Shown in pieces: positions 11,822 through 24,629 of a stretch of DNA of 64,000 nucleotides. This stretch comes from Bagarius yarrelli (lineage: Eukaryota > Chordata > Actinopteri > Siluriformes > Sisoridae). Each line of letters opens with the position of its first letter. Within the stretch, counting starts at the first letter, position 1. A model generated the notes under the pieces. That model did not search any database. It saw nothing but the letters and a program-made list of their open reading frames with translations, and was not told the origin of the DNA. The stretch covers positions 973,501 to 1,037,500 of the forward strand of contig VCAZ01000039.1 in the NCBI GenBank assembly GCA_005784505.1, read 5' to 3'. The translations under genes were made by a program, and so were the position numbers.

Positions 11822-13884
11822 AATGGACACACACACACACACATCAGATTTACTGTGACTTTTTGACTACATGATTCTTAACCACAAAACATTACCAGTG
11901 TTCATTTTCCTTACCGTTTAATACCTCAAACGTCTTTTCAACACATCCATCATCGTCATCATCCATTTACATCATCATCATAATTGTCGATTTACAACAT
12001 CATCTATTTACATCATCTATTAAAAATGATGTAGAAGCACTGAAAAATTCATTGTTACATTGATAATCAACTGCTCTAATCTGAATACTGAAATACCTTC
12101 ACCTGCAGTACTTCAGAGTGGATGAAGACTCTATAGCAGCACACAGTCCGTTAATGTTTTGGGTGGAATTAACCACAAAATCATTGTGCCTGGTGGTATT
12201 TTATTTCTTCGTATGACTTGTAAGCACTGTTTTTGTAGAGTATTATTTAAAAAAAAAAAACAAAACAAGAAAAAAACCTTCATCTATTCATTGATGGCTC
12301 TAAATATGGCCGTCTGCCAAATACCAGCAATGTAAATAGTCTAAACCTGCAGAAGGTAAAACAAAATGAGCAGGAAAAACAAGAGGAACAAGCTGTTAGT
12401 TGATCAGGAGCCAAGGAGCTGGTGCTTACTCCACTGAGGGCTGGGGCTAATTCCTGGCAGATAAAAAAACAACCACCATCCAGCCTGGTTAAAATGAAAG
12501 GTTTAATTTCACATGATTACTCGAGTTACTCTTATCATAAATACTTGTTTTTGTAACTCTTTAATTTTTTGCCTAATGTTAGGGATGAGGTTGCCATCAT
12601 TCATTTTTAAATATTTTTATACACTTGAGCCTGACATTCTGTCGCTGCTTAAAGCTGTCAGTGACCTCATACGAGACCTCTGTCTCTGGTATCGGAGTAT
12701 TTTTATAAGAACGAGTAGCTAACTTGGTATCGGGCCCAATACCGATACCAGTGCATACCTAGTAATAATGACTGAAGTCTTTTGTTAATATTAAAATATC
12801 TGCATACAGATGATAATATAATGCCTGCCATTTGTATATTGTTGTGCATTGCAATGTTTTAGCAAATTTATTAAACTAATCCTGTTTTAGGACCTGTTTT
12901 TGCGATTATATATTGCGATATAAAGAAATTTTAGCAGATGCTTGATATGTGCTTTGTCACATTCTTGAACAGCCCCATACTGGTACATTAGATCACAAAT
13001 CAAAGTATAACATTTTTGCATTTCTTCTCAGGTGGGTAGTGTAAATTCCTGCTGATGCTGTTTCTTTCCGTATAATCGTTGACTAATAGAGAGTGAAAGG
13101 TAAATACTGGGTGTCCCATACGTTTCAATACCTAGAAAAAGTAAAAAAATTTAAGAAAACTATTTATTTTTTGTTACCAGATTCCCAGATTTCACCTCAC
13201 TTCATTTTTATCTTTGGAAGCATTTAAAGGCCGTGACGTATCAGGAAAATATACAAATCTTAAATCATTACTCGACGCCGTTACAAGCTTAACTTCAGCT
13301 GTGCTTATCCGTGTTGTTTCAGCAGAAAACGATGTATTGTAGTCATGTAAAGCATATTCTATAATTAAAAATAGTTTTAATTTCAAACTAATAGGTCACC
13401 CAGTACAAAAGTTATTTCTTTTTAATATATTTTTTATATAAATAGCTGCTATTTTTCTAGTTTGACTGCCTGCCATCTTAATCTTTTCAGTCTACCCTAA
13501 TAAGGAAGGAAATGAGCCACCCAACAGTAGTTATTAAACACATGTCAAGTGTAACAGAAGCAAAGGAGACATTGTTTTATTTACACAGTATCTGAATTTG
13601 AATTTCTGATGTAATTAAGAGCTTTCCTGATTATAGAAAATTTCCCATCTAGACCACAATTATAAAACAGTTTAATAACAGTTTAATACCAGTTTACTAC
13701 CAGCTGATCACACGTTAATCAAGACAATTAACAAAAACACAAGAGCAACTTCGCTGATACACATACTAACGCTACGCACTAGTCTTTGTGCTAGTTTGTG
13801 ATACTTTGCTCATCAGAATAGATTTGTAGACCAAGAAGCTCCATCACAACAAAATGACGCCAAATAATTTTGTAATCAATTTCA
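11822..13884. other. Intergenic: il17re 3' flank, no gene
   Basis: Presumed 3' UTR followed by AT-rich spacer. It includes a 'cat' and 'atc' rich stretch at 11945-12020, a 'ggtatcgggcccaataccga' palindromic repeat fragment near 12725-12760, and a 'gggtgtcccatacgtttcaa' phrase at 13108 that resembles the phrase at 55427 and may be a transposon end. No exon-like structure was seen. Confidence 0.5.
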
Positions 13885-14195
13885 AGACGTGGCTTAGTGG
13901 TTAGCGCTGTTACCTCACAGCAAGAAGGCCCGGGATTGATTCCTGGGCAGGGGACATGTGAGTTTACTCCGGTTTCCTCCCACAGTCCAAAAACATGTAT
14001 GTTAGATTGATTAGTGATTCTAAATTGCCCATAGAAGTGAGTGTGAGTGTATGTGTGGCCCTGTGATGGACTGGCGACCTGTCCAGGGTGTCCCCCTTCT
14101 GCCTTTCACCCTTTCAGAGACGTCTGGGATAGACTCCGGCAGATCCCCGTGACCCTGAATTAGGGAATAAGCGGGTATAGAAGATGGATGAATGA
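13885..14195 (+). repeat. SINE with tRNA-like head and RTE-like tail, family C
   Basis: Near full length. The head reads 'ggcttagtggttagcgctgtt' then 'cagcaagaaggcccgggatt', followed by 'ccggtttcctcccacagtcc', 'ggactggcgacctgtccagg' and a tail ending 'aagcgggtatagaagatgga'. The middle is shortened relative to the usual consensus as I remember it. It lies between the two receptor genes. Confidence 0.8.
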
Positions 14196-14914
14196 ATTTC
14201 AGGACTATCTGAAACCTGTGCGTGTTAACGTGGCTGTTGATTTGAATAGTGTTACACAACAACAACACCAGGGGACTTCCCTATAGGAATAGGATCCCTG
14301 ACACCTTTTTAAGCAAAGGCAACTTATGCAAATTTGATTTGTCGAGACGACGAAGAAACAGTTAGTATTTGCCTGAGCTCAAAGATCCAATACAATTTGT
14401 ACCTCGAACAGATTTGCATGTGGCGGATAGATTAGTATTTAAGGCATTTTGTTTACAGTGTTTGTGTTCTGATAGATTTGTAAAGGAAAACTTTTGATCA
14501 AGCACAGTTTAAAATCAATTCTGTAATTAAAGCGAGGGAAAGAAATGAATTCTATTTAAAAGAGTAACAACCAATGACTGAGCAGAAACATTTCGAGCGT
14601 GTTATATGCAGCGTTAAAAAAAAAAAAAAAGATCACGGTTAGTAAAGTAAGAAATACGGTAGAGTAAACACTAAAAAATGAGAAGAAAGGAAGAGAAAAG
14701 ACAGAAAGTCTTATATTCTATACACAAATGCCAGATGTTGTTGGTGCATTTCAACAAGGAGGAGCCACATCTGGTCTCACCTGACTTATACTGTGTGTGT
14801 GTGTGTGTGTGTGTGTTAACATCCTTTTTAACAGTAAGTAAGGAAATGGATCATAGGAAAAGGTATATTCCAAACCATTAAAAAAAACGTGTAAACCTTT
14901 AGAAATTAGTCTAA

Positions 14915-15510
14915 CTATAGTATTAAAATGAAAATGTAGTCTTTAATTACTCGCCCTCATGATGTTCCAAACCTGTAAGACCTTCTTTCATCTACGGTAC
15001 ACAATTCAGAGATCTGGGCTCTTTGACCCTCCCATAGAAAGCAAGGTAACTACCACATGTACTGAAATAATCAACAAAGTAGTTTATGTAACTTGTGGAC
15101 ACGCGTTCACGACAGTATACGTTTAACGGTATCGTGGCGCCGGCGATGACCCGAATCCTCCATGACGACGTTAAACAAACACTGTTGTGAAAACATATCC
15201 ACAAGTTACGCAGTAGAGATGAAAATGGCGAATAAAATCAGTACTTTTGTACTTTTTGCACACAAAAACTAAAATATTCTCGTAGCTTCTTAATATTACA
15301 GTGAAACGATGGATGTCACATGGAACACTTTGTCGCTCATCTTAGTACTTAGGCCCTGAATGTGGTAGTTACCTTGCTGCCTATGGGAGGGTCAAAGAGG
15401 CCTCAGATTAAAATATCAAAAATATCTTTCATTGTGTCCCGAAGACGAGAAAAGAAGGTCTTATAAGTACTTAATGACAGAACTTTCATTTATTGGGTGA
15501 ACTAAATCCT
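14915..15510. mobile_element. Non-autonomous DNA transposon with long inverted termini
   Basis: The left part carries 'ctttgaccctcccatagaaa' and 'gcaaggtaactaccacat'; the right part carries the inverse 'atgtggtagttaccttgctg' and 'cctatgggagggtcaaagag'. Outer parts also pair ('gtaagaccttcttt' with 'aaagaaggtctta' type ends). Long terminal arms of about 140 bp surround a 300-bp core with no transposase. It is intergenic. Confidence 0.65.
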
Positions 15511-15836
15511 TTAATTCCCATATAAAGGGGATCAATAGATAAATATGACAGAGTAGTAGATTATAATCACAGTATTGGTTTACTATTAATTACGTTCAAG
15601 CATTACAAACATGAGTTATGTCTGATCCTTCCTTTTTTATGGACTATTTCCTGTTGCAGTGATTGTCCTGAAGATCTATTTTTGAGACCTTTTTTTTTTA
15701 CCTCTCAAAAAATTGTTCTGGATCTTACAAAACCTTTATTATTGGAATAAAGTGTATTTCCCCCATATAGAAAGGGGTTTTGTATGGTAAAGATAAGGAA
15801 AAGGTTTGTATCTAGTATTGTTTATACTAACAATGT

Positions 15837-15839
15837 CTG

Positions 15840-15898
<59 letters not shown>
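15837..15898 (+). repeat. (TCTA)n microsatellite
   Basis: About fifteen uninterrupted tetranucleotide units between the il17re-like and il17rc-like genes. Confidence 0.9.
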
Positions 15899-15899
<1 letters not shown>

Positions 15900-16514
15900 A
15901 TTAGATTATTAATTAAACCAGTCATTAGCTATTCTTGTGATAACATTGACTTAATATAATGTCTTCTTTATCAAGCCAAAGCAAGAATATTATAGTATAG
16001 TATCTATCTCTTAAACCCCACCCCAAAAAATTGCCCACCTGGGATATCTGTCTGCCCACCCTTTAGTGGTTGGTAAGAACCGGGCCTGTGATCATAAATC
16101 CTGATGATAAAAGTTTCAGTTAAAAGAAAAACATAGTTATGAGTTTGTCCCTTTTATAAAAATTACAAATAATTATTTTGCCCGGTTTTCTCCTCGATAC
16201 TGTGCCTAAAAGTTTGATTGATATTTCGCTCTCCTTTATTTGGAAGCCTTCTTGTTGTATTGTATTCAGAAGCATCTCATTTTTTATTATTTATTTTTTT
16301 ACAGTTATATGTTGATCTCGATATTATTGTTACTATTAATTAATTTATTTATTCTGGTTTATTTTAGTTTATTCTATAAGCTGTAATTTTTAAATGTACT
16401 TTTTTTTATGATTAACTAGTTTGAGTAGGTTGTTTTTGGTGCGGGTAAATATGTTCTGTACTTTGTTTGATTGTACTATTTATACTAAAATGTTTGCACT
16501 TCGCACCTACGCAC

Positions 16515-16640
16515 ACATGCTCGTGCCTGGGGCTGGATCCTCCCTCCTGCTCCTGACTCCGCCCACCGCATCTGACCACGCCCCTCCGTACCTGACCTCG
16601 CCCACAGCTTGTGCACGTCCTCTCTGCGAGGTGTCGGAGT
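16515..16640 (+). promoter_or_regulatory. GC-box-rich segment upstream of il17rc
   Basis: In AT-rich surroundings this segment carries several CCGCCC/CCACGCCC boxes ('actccgcccaccgc', 'ccacgcccctcc', 'ctcgcccacag'), which are Sp/KLF-type sites. It lies about 1.4 kb before the il17rc start codon and could be a distal promoter with a 5' UTR intron, or a repeat. The evidence is composition and motifs only. Confidence 0.3.
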
Positions 16641-16862
16641 TCTAAGTTCATTCCGGCTTTTAAAGGTGTTTTTTTAAAAAAAAATTTAAATGTTTTAGTC
16701 GGTATATATTATTTTTTTCCTTTTTAAACTCACCACGTATTTTATTCTTAACCGGAGTTTTTAATAAGCATTTATATTTATATTGTTTTCGTTTCAAGTC
16801 TCTATTGGAAACCTGGGGCGCTTTCTAATCATGCAGAGACCCGCGGTACCACAGTAAGATTC

Positions 16863-16893
<31 letters not shown>

Positions 16894-17423
16894 TCCCGAT
16901 ATTACACCATAGTAACATGTAAATGTGGTTAATCAGAATTATCATAAATTATTTTAGTTGCTGTCGTGACATACTGTCGGTAAAGAGTTAAGAAATAAAC
17001 CAGAAGAACCTGAATGTAAAGCAACAATTCAACAGCGGTAAGTAAAAGCTACTGACTGTATTTACTGTTGATCAGTCTGTGTGTTAGATTACATCTAAAC
17101 ATAACCGACATTAAATAATAAAAAGCCATTCATAATAACCCGTTTATTCTATGAGGCAGTTACTATTGAGAGAGAGAGAGAATCATTTTTTCCTTTATCT
17201 TTATTGCTCTAAAAAATAAAATAAAACACTTCACAAGCTGATAATAAATACACAAAGCGTGTGAAAGGAGGGGGGGGTATTAACGGCCACAAAATCTGAC
17301 TAAACAGAGAGAATATAAAGATGAGAGAGAGAGAGAGAGAGAGAGAATAAGAGATTATTATCCCAATTATAAGCAGCATATTACCATAATTACTACTATT
17401 ACTACTAATTATAATCTAAAATA

Positions 17424-17614
17424 AATTTTAAATGTCTCTTCCGCTCTCTCGCTCTTTTTTATCTCTTTCTTTCTCTCGCTTCCTCTTTCTCGCTCTTTCC
17501 CTTTTTCTCACTCTTTCTTTCGCTCTCTTTCTGTCTCTCATTTTTTGCTCTTTGTCTCGCTCTCTTCCTCTCTCTCGCTCTCTTTATCTCGGTCTTTCTT
17601 TCTATCCCTGTTTT

Positions 17615-17655
<41 letters not shown>

Positions 17656-17682
17656 GTTTTTTGCTCTCTCTCGCTCTTTATT

Positions 17683-17729
<47 letters not shown>

Positions 17730-17860
17730 TTTGCTCACTCTTTCTTTCGCTCTCCCTCGCTCTCTTTATTTCTTTATTTCTTCTTCTTTCACGCTGTCTT
17801 TATCTCTGTCTCTCTCTCATTTTTTGCTCATTCCCTCTCTCTCTGTCTCTTTCAGTCTCA
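17424..17860 (+). repeat. Polypyrimidine (TC)n tract before il17rc
   Basis: About 430 bases of almost pure C/T, including two runs of perfect (CT)n near 17619-17646 and 17691-17727. It ends with 'ctctgtctctttcagtctcag', which would work as a splice acceptor for a 5' UTR exon. Long Ser/Leu/Phe open frames here are compositional. Confidence 0.85.
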
Positions 17861-17948
17861 GGTATTGTCTAGAATGTCATGTGACTCCTCCTGTCCACTT
17901 GTGTGCTGGTCGTGATCCAAGCCTAATCAGAACGGCGAAGGAAAGTAC

Positions 17949-18013
17949 ATGTAGACATGCAGCTCTCTGCCACCGCGTCACACACTGTCTCAGTCACCTG
18001 CGTCTTGTCATGA
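17949..18013 (+). promoter_or_regulatory. Two upstream ORFs ahead of il17rc
   Basis: ATG TAG at 17949-17954 is a minimal start-stop uORF. A second ATG at 17957 opens 18 codons and stops with TGA at 18011-18013, overlapping the main ATGATG at 18010-18015. If the transcript begins upstream of 17949, ribosomes would meet both before the receptor start. Confidence 0.5.
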
Positions 18014-21000
18014 TGCTGCTCCTGCTGGGACTGACGCTGACCGTTTGGACCACACTCGCTCACACACAAGCCCTGGAGCTCTTCAACTTCACCAAGGAAA
18101 ATGCCCTCACCTGCAGCCAGGTACAGTGGGGTTAAATTCAAACCATTTACAATTGTACATTATATTATATTCTGTTATGTTATGTTGCTATATTATATTT
18201 TATGTTATGTTATGTTATGTTGCTATATTATATTATGTTATATTATGTTATGTTATCTTATGTTATATTACATTATGCTATATTAATTAATTACTGACAG
18301 AATCCATGTTAGATTTATAATTAAATCAGGCAGGGTGGCTCAAATGGTTAAGGTGCTGAGTTGTTAATCTGAAGACCAGAAACACCCGGGTTCAAGCCCC
18401 ACCTCCGGCAAGTCAACCACTGTTGGGTCCTTGAGCAAGACCCTTAACCCCTCCTGCTCCAGGGGCGCTGTATCATAGCTGACCCTGCGCTCTGACCCCA
18501 ACTTACTAAGATGGGATATGCGAAAAATGCATTTCATTGGCTCTGTACACGTACCTTGCACAATGAATTGAATATACTTATACTTTATATTACTACTACT
18601 AATAATATTAAGAATAATAACCACTAAAATTAAGAGTTAAAGCATTAAAAAGTCATTTTACCACAAACATACAAAAACATCCTCTAATCAAGAGACTCTG
18701 TACTTAAGATGGAAAATATATAGGACGAATGACCTGATAAATAGATGCTGGGAATGTACATAAACACACGTTGTACTCACAACTATGTGCAGTGGTGGAA
18801 AGAGTAGTGACAATTTTGACTTGAGTAAAAGTTTTGCTATTTGAGAAATAAGTACTGAAACATACTGACTCAAGTGAGAGTCAATACATGTTTTGTTTAA
18901 AAATTACTCAATTTACTGTGTTACAGAAAAAACTTCAGTGTGTGAACTGTGATTTTAACCACTCAGGTGTAGGACTTTGATTTACGATTCAGGATTTATG
19001 GGCTGTTTTCTGCGCTGCACATGCAGAGAGTTACAGAACCTCTCATAGGCCGGATTTATCGGATGTATCATGTGAACCAATTACGTTTTTTTTTACCCAA
19101 ATGTGGCACAGATGGGATATGACTGACGGTCGTGTAAGCCGGATAAAAGCACATGGTTTCCGATATTTCAGGACCGGATTTAGGCCCTATTCATATGTGG
19201 TAATAAACGGGATATGAATCGAATATATGCATTAGCGTCTGCCATGTAAAGAGACAGATAAACAGCAATATATAATAACTAAGTGTATTTTGATTAAAAT
19301 GAATTAAAAAAGACTTAAAATCTTTTGTTTGTAAACATCAGAAAAATTAACATACTATGTAAAAAACAAACAAACTAAGCGCTCAATGCTACATTCAAGG
19401 ACTCATTACTTTTTTTCCACCTAAAGAGATCATTGTTTTGCCGTCCTTTAAATATGATGCGGGAGTAACGTACTGAATTATCATTTCGTCTCGGTCCATT
19501 GCGTCCATTGATTATCGTGCTGTTTGTATTCCCTTTTCTGGTTAGTACGTCCACATTGGATTGTTTTGCTGTGTATAGTGTAAATGCAGATATCGGATTT
19601 GAAAGATGTAAGTGGGTCGTCAAACAAATCAGATATAGTCACAAAATCGGAATTGGGCGACAAGATCAGCAGCGTAAATGCAGCCACAGTGAGCAAATTT
19701 TACATTGATTTGTCTTTTATGTCTTATGACTAAACAGATAATAATTATATATACAAAATTTTTTTTTTTTTTTAAATATTCTCATAAACAGGGTGTGTTT
19801 AGTCTAAAGTGTATGTAAAAAGCTGTAAGAGAAAATACACTCATTTGTTTTTATTTTATTATCCTATACTGTAATGTTCATATTTTATAATATTGAGTCT
19901 AGTTTTTTTTTTTGCTGTGGTTATTTTAGTAAAATCATAAACTCCAGGTTTTTTTTTTGCTTCATTTAAAGTAAAACTTTAATAAAAATTGTCATTGATA
20001 AACAGAAACAGAATCACTAGAATTCAAATGATACCCAATCCTGCTTAAGTGTCAGAAAGTAAAAATAAAGAATTATACTACTAAATGTAATTAACAACAA
20101 AAAATGTATTAAAAAACTATACTTAGCTTCTGAAAAAGCATTGGTTTAGTATTTAATCTATAAAAACATGAAATCATTCCCCAACAAACGCTTCACAACT
20201 TTTTTTTGTTGTACTTCGTACTTTTTGTGAGAAACAAATGCAGTGTTTGATAATTCTATGTGCAAACAAGTCTAGTAAAAGTACCAACAATTTAATTATA
20301 CTTAAAATAGTAGAACATTGAAAAATCGGCTCATACTATAACAAAAGTATTTGTACAAAGTTACTTTCCACCACTGTTTGTGTTTAGAAAGCTAAAGAAT
20401 CAAAGTTTCTATGTATCTGTAATGAATCCTCAGATAGTCTCTACATGTAACAGATATTATTTTACGATTAGAGCCTGTTCTGTTTGAACACTCCCCACAT
20501 TAAAGCTTTTAGCATTTGCTTCCATGTTTTACTTTTGATTGACTTAAAGATTAGGTAGGAAAGACATGCCATGTTTGTTTATCGTTGAGCTCCGGCACGC
20601 AGATCTCTTTGTATACTAAAAAAAACAAACAAAAAAACATCTAGGTAGAAAACGCACATGCTTTATAACCTAGATATCCGCCCCTTGTTGCTAAGCCGTG
20701 TTTGTGTGTGTGCACATTTAATGACATGCAAAGCATCTGAAAAATAATAGCAAATCATTTTCATGTCCATGAATGTAGTGTTTTTTCTACTTTACATAAG
20801 CAGACAAACATACAACATGTATTAACCGTGCATACACTTTTATTGTTAGTATAGTCTTATAATATAATCTTATAATACTGGAACCAGCGTTAAGATTATA
20901 TCCAGTGGTGCTATAAAACAGCATTAAAGTCTACTGCTTTCTAAACTCCACAATAGTAATTCCTATGATAATCGAAGCCCTGTCCTGATACCTGCACCCT

Positions 21001-24000
21001 TGTACCCCTCATTTGCGCATTCCACTAAGGGGTGCAAGTGTGTACGGTGTCCCAATGCACTGGCGAGGTTCTCTGCCCTGCCAACTTGCGCCTTTAATGC
21101 ACACTTTTTGTAAGTGTGGGTCCAAGCCTACTTAAAGATATTACCCAGAATTATTCTGGTGGTGGTAAAACTCTAAAGTTAAACCCTAACTCTTCAGGAT
21201 AAACCCTAACTCTTCAAGTTAAACCCTAACCTTAAGCCTTCAAGGTAAACCCTAACTCTTCAAAATAAACGCTAACCTTTACCCTTTAAGTTAAACCCCA
21301 ACCTTTAACCTTCAAGTTAAACCTTAACCCTCACTCTAACTCTTCAAAATAAACGCTAACCTTTACCCTTCAAGTTATACGCTAACCTTTGCCCTTCAAG
21401 TTAAACCCCAACCTTTAACCTTCAAATTAAACCCTAACCCTAACCTCCACCCTTCAAGTTAAACCCTAACCCCAAATCTACAAGTTAAACCCTAACCTTT
21501 ACCCTTCAAGTTAAACCCTAACCCTAACTCTTCAATATAAACCCTTACTCTTCGAATTAAACCCTAACTCTTTGAGTTAAACCCTTACTCTCACCCTTCA
21601 AGTTAAACCCTAACCCTAACTCTACAAGTTAAGCGCTAACCCTAACTCTTAAAGTTAAACCCTAACTCTAAGCTAAAACTGTTCAATTTTTAATTGACTA
21701 AAATGTCTGCTGACAGCCGACAGACGCACAATTACGCAAGCCTGAATAAGGATACACAAGATGAAGTCATGCCTTTTACTTATTTAGGAGCCCAGCAGGC
21801 CATGACACCCAATGCTTAGGCTCCTGTGTTCGGTGGCTATGGTGACGGTGATGGATCACCATCTGGAAGACGAGACATGTGGACAAAATAGTAGCAGCAT
21901 CCTATGACCTTTCTCTTGTATGAAAAGACAGTTTATTATAAAGCGTCGGTCAGAGTTGTAGCATGCAGCATTTTTATTGCTATCATTTGAGAAGAAAGAT
22001 AATATATATCAGGTCTTAAAACAAAATCACCAAAAAACAAACAAAAAATAGCTTGTTGCTAAGAAACGGTCATATAAGTGAACCGGCTGGTTAAAATATA
22101 ATAGAAGCAGAAGTGCTCTGTAGCATGCTAAAAAAGTTCCTCCTGCATTTGTTGTCAGTGTGTAAGGCTTGCAGAGTGTTGTGTACATATTGTGGTGTAC
22201 AAATTCTAGTCTATAACTAAGCATGTTATAGCATAGTTTTGTGCAGAGTGCATTCATAATTCATAATTATTAGGGCTGCACGATATTGAAAAAAACTGAC
22301 ATTGCGATATTCTGATTTTTCTGCCATTATATTGCAATATGAAAAAATTTCATCGGCTCTATTTGGAAAGAATTCATTATTTTAGAAGGATTAAGGTGGC
22401 TTTGTATGGGAATTTGATGTTTGAAGTTTTTTTATTGTCAATGCCACCATATAAAGAAATATACAGGGAAATGGAAATACTGTTTCTCTTCTCCAAAGTA
22501 ATTGCAGGATAGAACGTTTGTATAAAATATCAGAGTGAATAAATCTTTTTTTAATCTATTGTTAATATAAAAATATATATTTAAATATATGTAAACATTC
22601 TGATATTCTGAACAGAGGCGACCGTGCATTTGGTACCTCATCCTTCAGTGGGAATTTTTCCGACTTATACATCACTATAATACCACCAATATCGTGGTAT
22701 TATAGTGATGTATAAGCATAAGCATGGTAATATAAACCATTACTACTATAGAAAAACGCAATATAACACCGCATGGAATTACAGACACAAAAAAAAAACA
22801 TTTCAAATAATGAGGGTGAACTCTATTTTTATTAAAGCAAAAACCCCTGTTAAGAAAACTCCAAACCTCTAAACTACAATCGCAACTGTGCCCCATATAA
22901 TCATCTAAAGCAGTTCAGAATCAATATTTTTCTAATAACACTGTTCAGGAGGTAGCAAACAAACCCTTTCCCAGGCTGAGACAAGCTAGTTATCTTCGGG
23001 GTTAGCCAACCTTTCCTCACAATGTCTAACTTTTCTGGAAAAGTCCACCTTGATAACGGATTTTTAAGTATATCTGAGACAAAGTCAATTTCTCCTCCTC
23101 CGTCAGCCATTGTGGGCGTAAAAATTCTAATTCAACTGTACAGACGCGTTTCGTAAGTGAAACTTGGCTGTAACAGTTTTATTCTTGTCAACCAGTCAGA
23201 GTACAGAAAAATGCTGCCATTATTGAGGGCCAGCTAGCTGGTTTTGAGAGTGAAATTTGAAATCTGATTGGTTAAAGAAAGTGTCTTCACCCAATTAGCA
23301 ATCTGCCACTGCTAATATAGTTTAAGTTACATGGGCAGCACTACTGATTCTGAAGGCTCTGGGCAGATTAGATTAACATGGCAGCACATAGAGGTTGAAA
23401 TTTCATAAATAAGTAAGTCATGGGATTGTATTTACAATATCATTTTTTTTGTGTACATTTTTTGTGTGCCATTGTTTTTGCTCACTAGGGCATTCCCACA
23501 CCTGCTTCTCATTTTTTGTTTCAATCTAAGTCTATTTGATCCTGGGTATTTTACGTATAATGGGTACTAATAAGCCAATAAACATGATAGTTTAAGGTTT
23601 CTGTATTTACATGTTTAGCAAATAATATTTGGAAAAGATGTTAGTAGATGAAGAAAGTAATTCTATGATAAGTGTTGAACATAACTAACATATTTGTTAT
23701 ACTGATCTATTGCGGATGTGATTTTTCGTTAATTTCGAATCAACAGTGTGTGTCGATCAAACCCGCCTTAATTCATTTTTGAATCTTTCAGTTTTTTTTC
23801 CCAAACTAAAAAACTTTGACTGAATAAATGCTGTAAAGTAGCTTATTGGCTGAGACTGGAAATTCATTGATTCTGAAACAATTTACTGACAGTGACGATT
23901 CCTGGATTAACATTAAATCACAACATGAAATTAGAGAAACTATATTTATAATAATTGATTATAATCCATCTAATGATCCAAAATATACATGAATGAATTT

Positions 24001-24573
24001 AGACAATGAATCATAAACAATCCCTAATAAACAACTCAATGTAAAATGTTCTGACACGGTGAACCTGTAGAACCGCAACAGACCAACATTCTTACTATAA
24101 AACAGGGTTTAACATTATTTCATTAAAACCACATTAAATTTAAGCAACCTTTAGAAATATAACAACCACAAGACAGATTTTAACCTTAAATTAGTAATAA
24201 ATTTATGATACTACTGTTTATTCCTGCACACACAACTAAATACATTTTACTGCACACACATCTATTTTATTGTCCTGAAGTTGAGGAAAAACATAGATGT
24301 TGTATACAATTGTACAGTACAGCATGTAATGTCTTACAGATGTCATTTAAGTATTTCATGTTTTTTTTTAATTTAATAAATACATTTAGGTTTTGGTTTA
24401 CAAGGAGGGAAAGATTGAAAATTGGAGTTTGGTTCTAATTGTTTGATTGAAATGTTGATCCAGAATCACATCCTACTTGCCAAAATCACATCTTCTTCTA
24501 ATCTGTAATCCCAATGTAATCTTTTGTGTTTTTTGGCAGGGTCTTACTGATTGTGAAGTAAATCCAGGTAAGA

Positions 24574-24629
<56 letters not shown>

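Noticed and set aside
17432..18135. Long Ser/Leu/Phe frames, one of which runs into the il17rc start
   Set aside because: The N-terminal part is translated (TC)n. The tandem ATG at 18010/18013 begins a proper signal peptide, so no extension is needed.
18789..20376. Exact 8-bp target-site duplication for the hAT-like element
   Set aside because: The flanks ('actatgtg' left, 'tttgtgtt' right) are only loosely similar, so I do not claim a duplication.
21173..21680. True telomere or a CRISPR-like array
   Set aside because: The units are degenerate and longer than the telomere hexamer, the array is inside a gene, and there are no spacers. This is a eukaryotic intron minisatellite.
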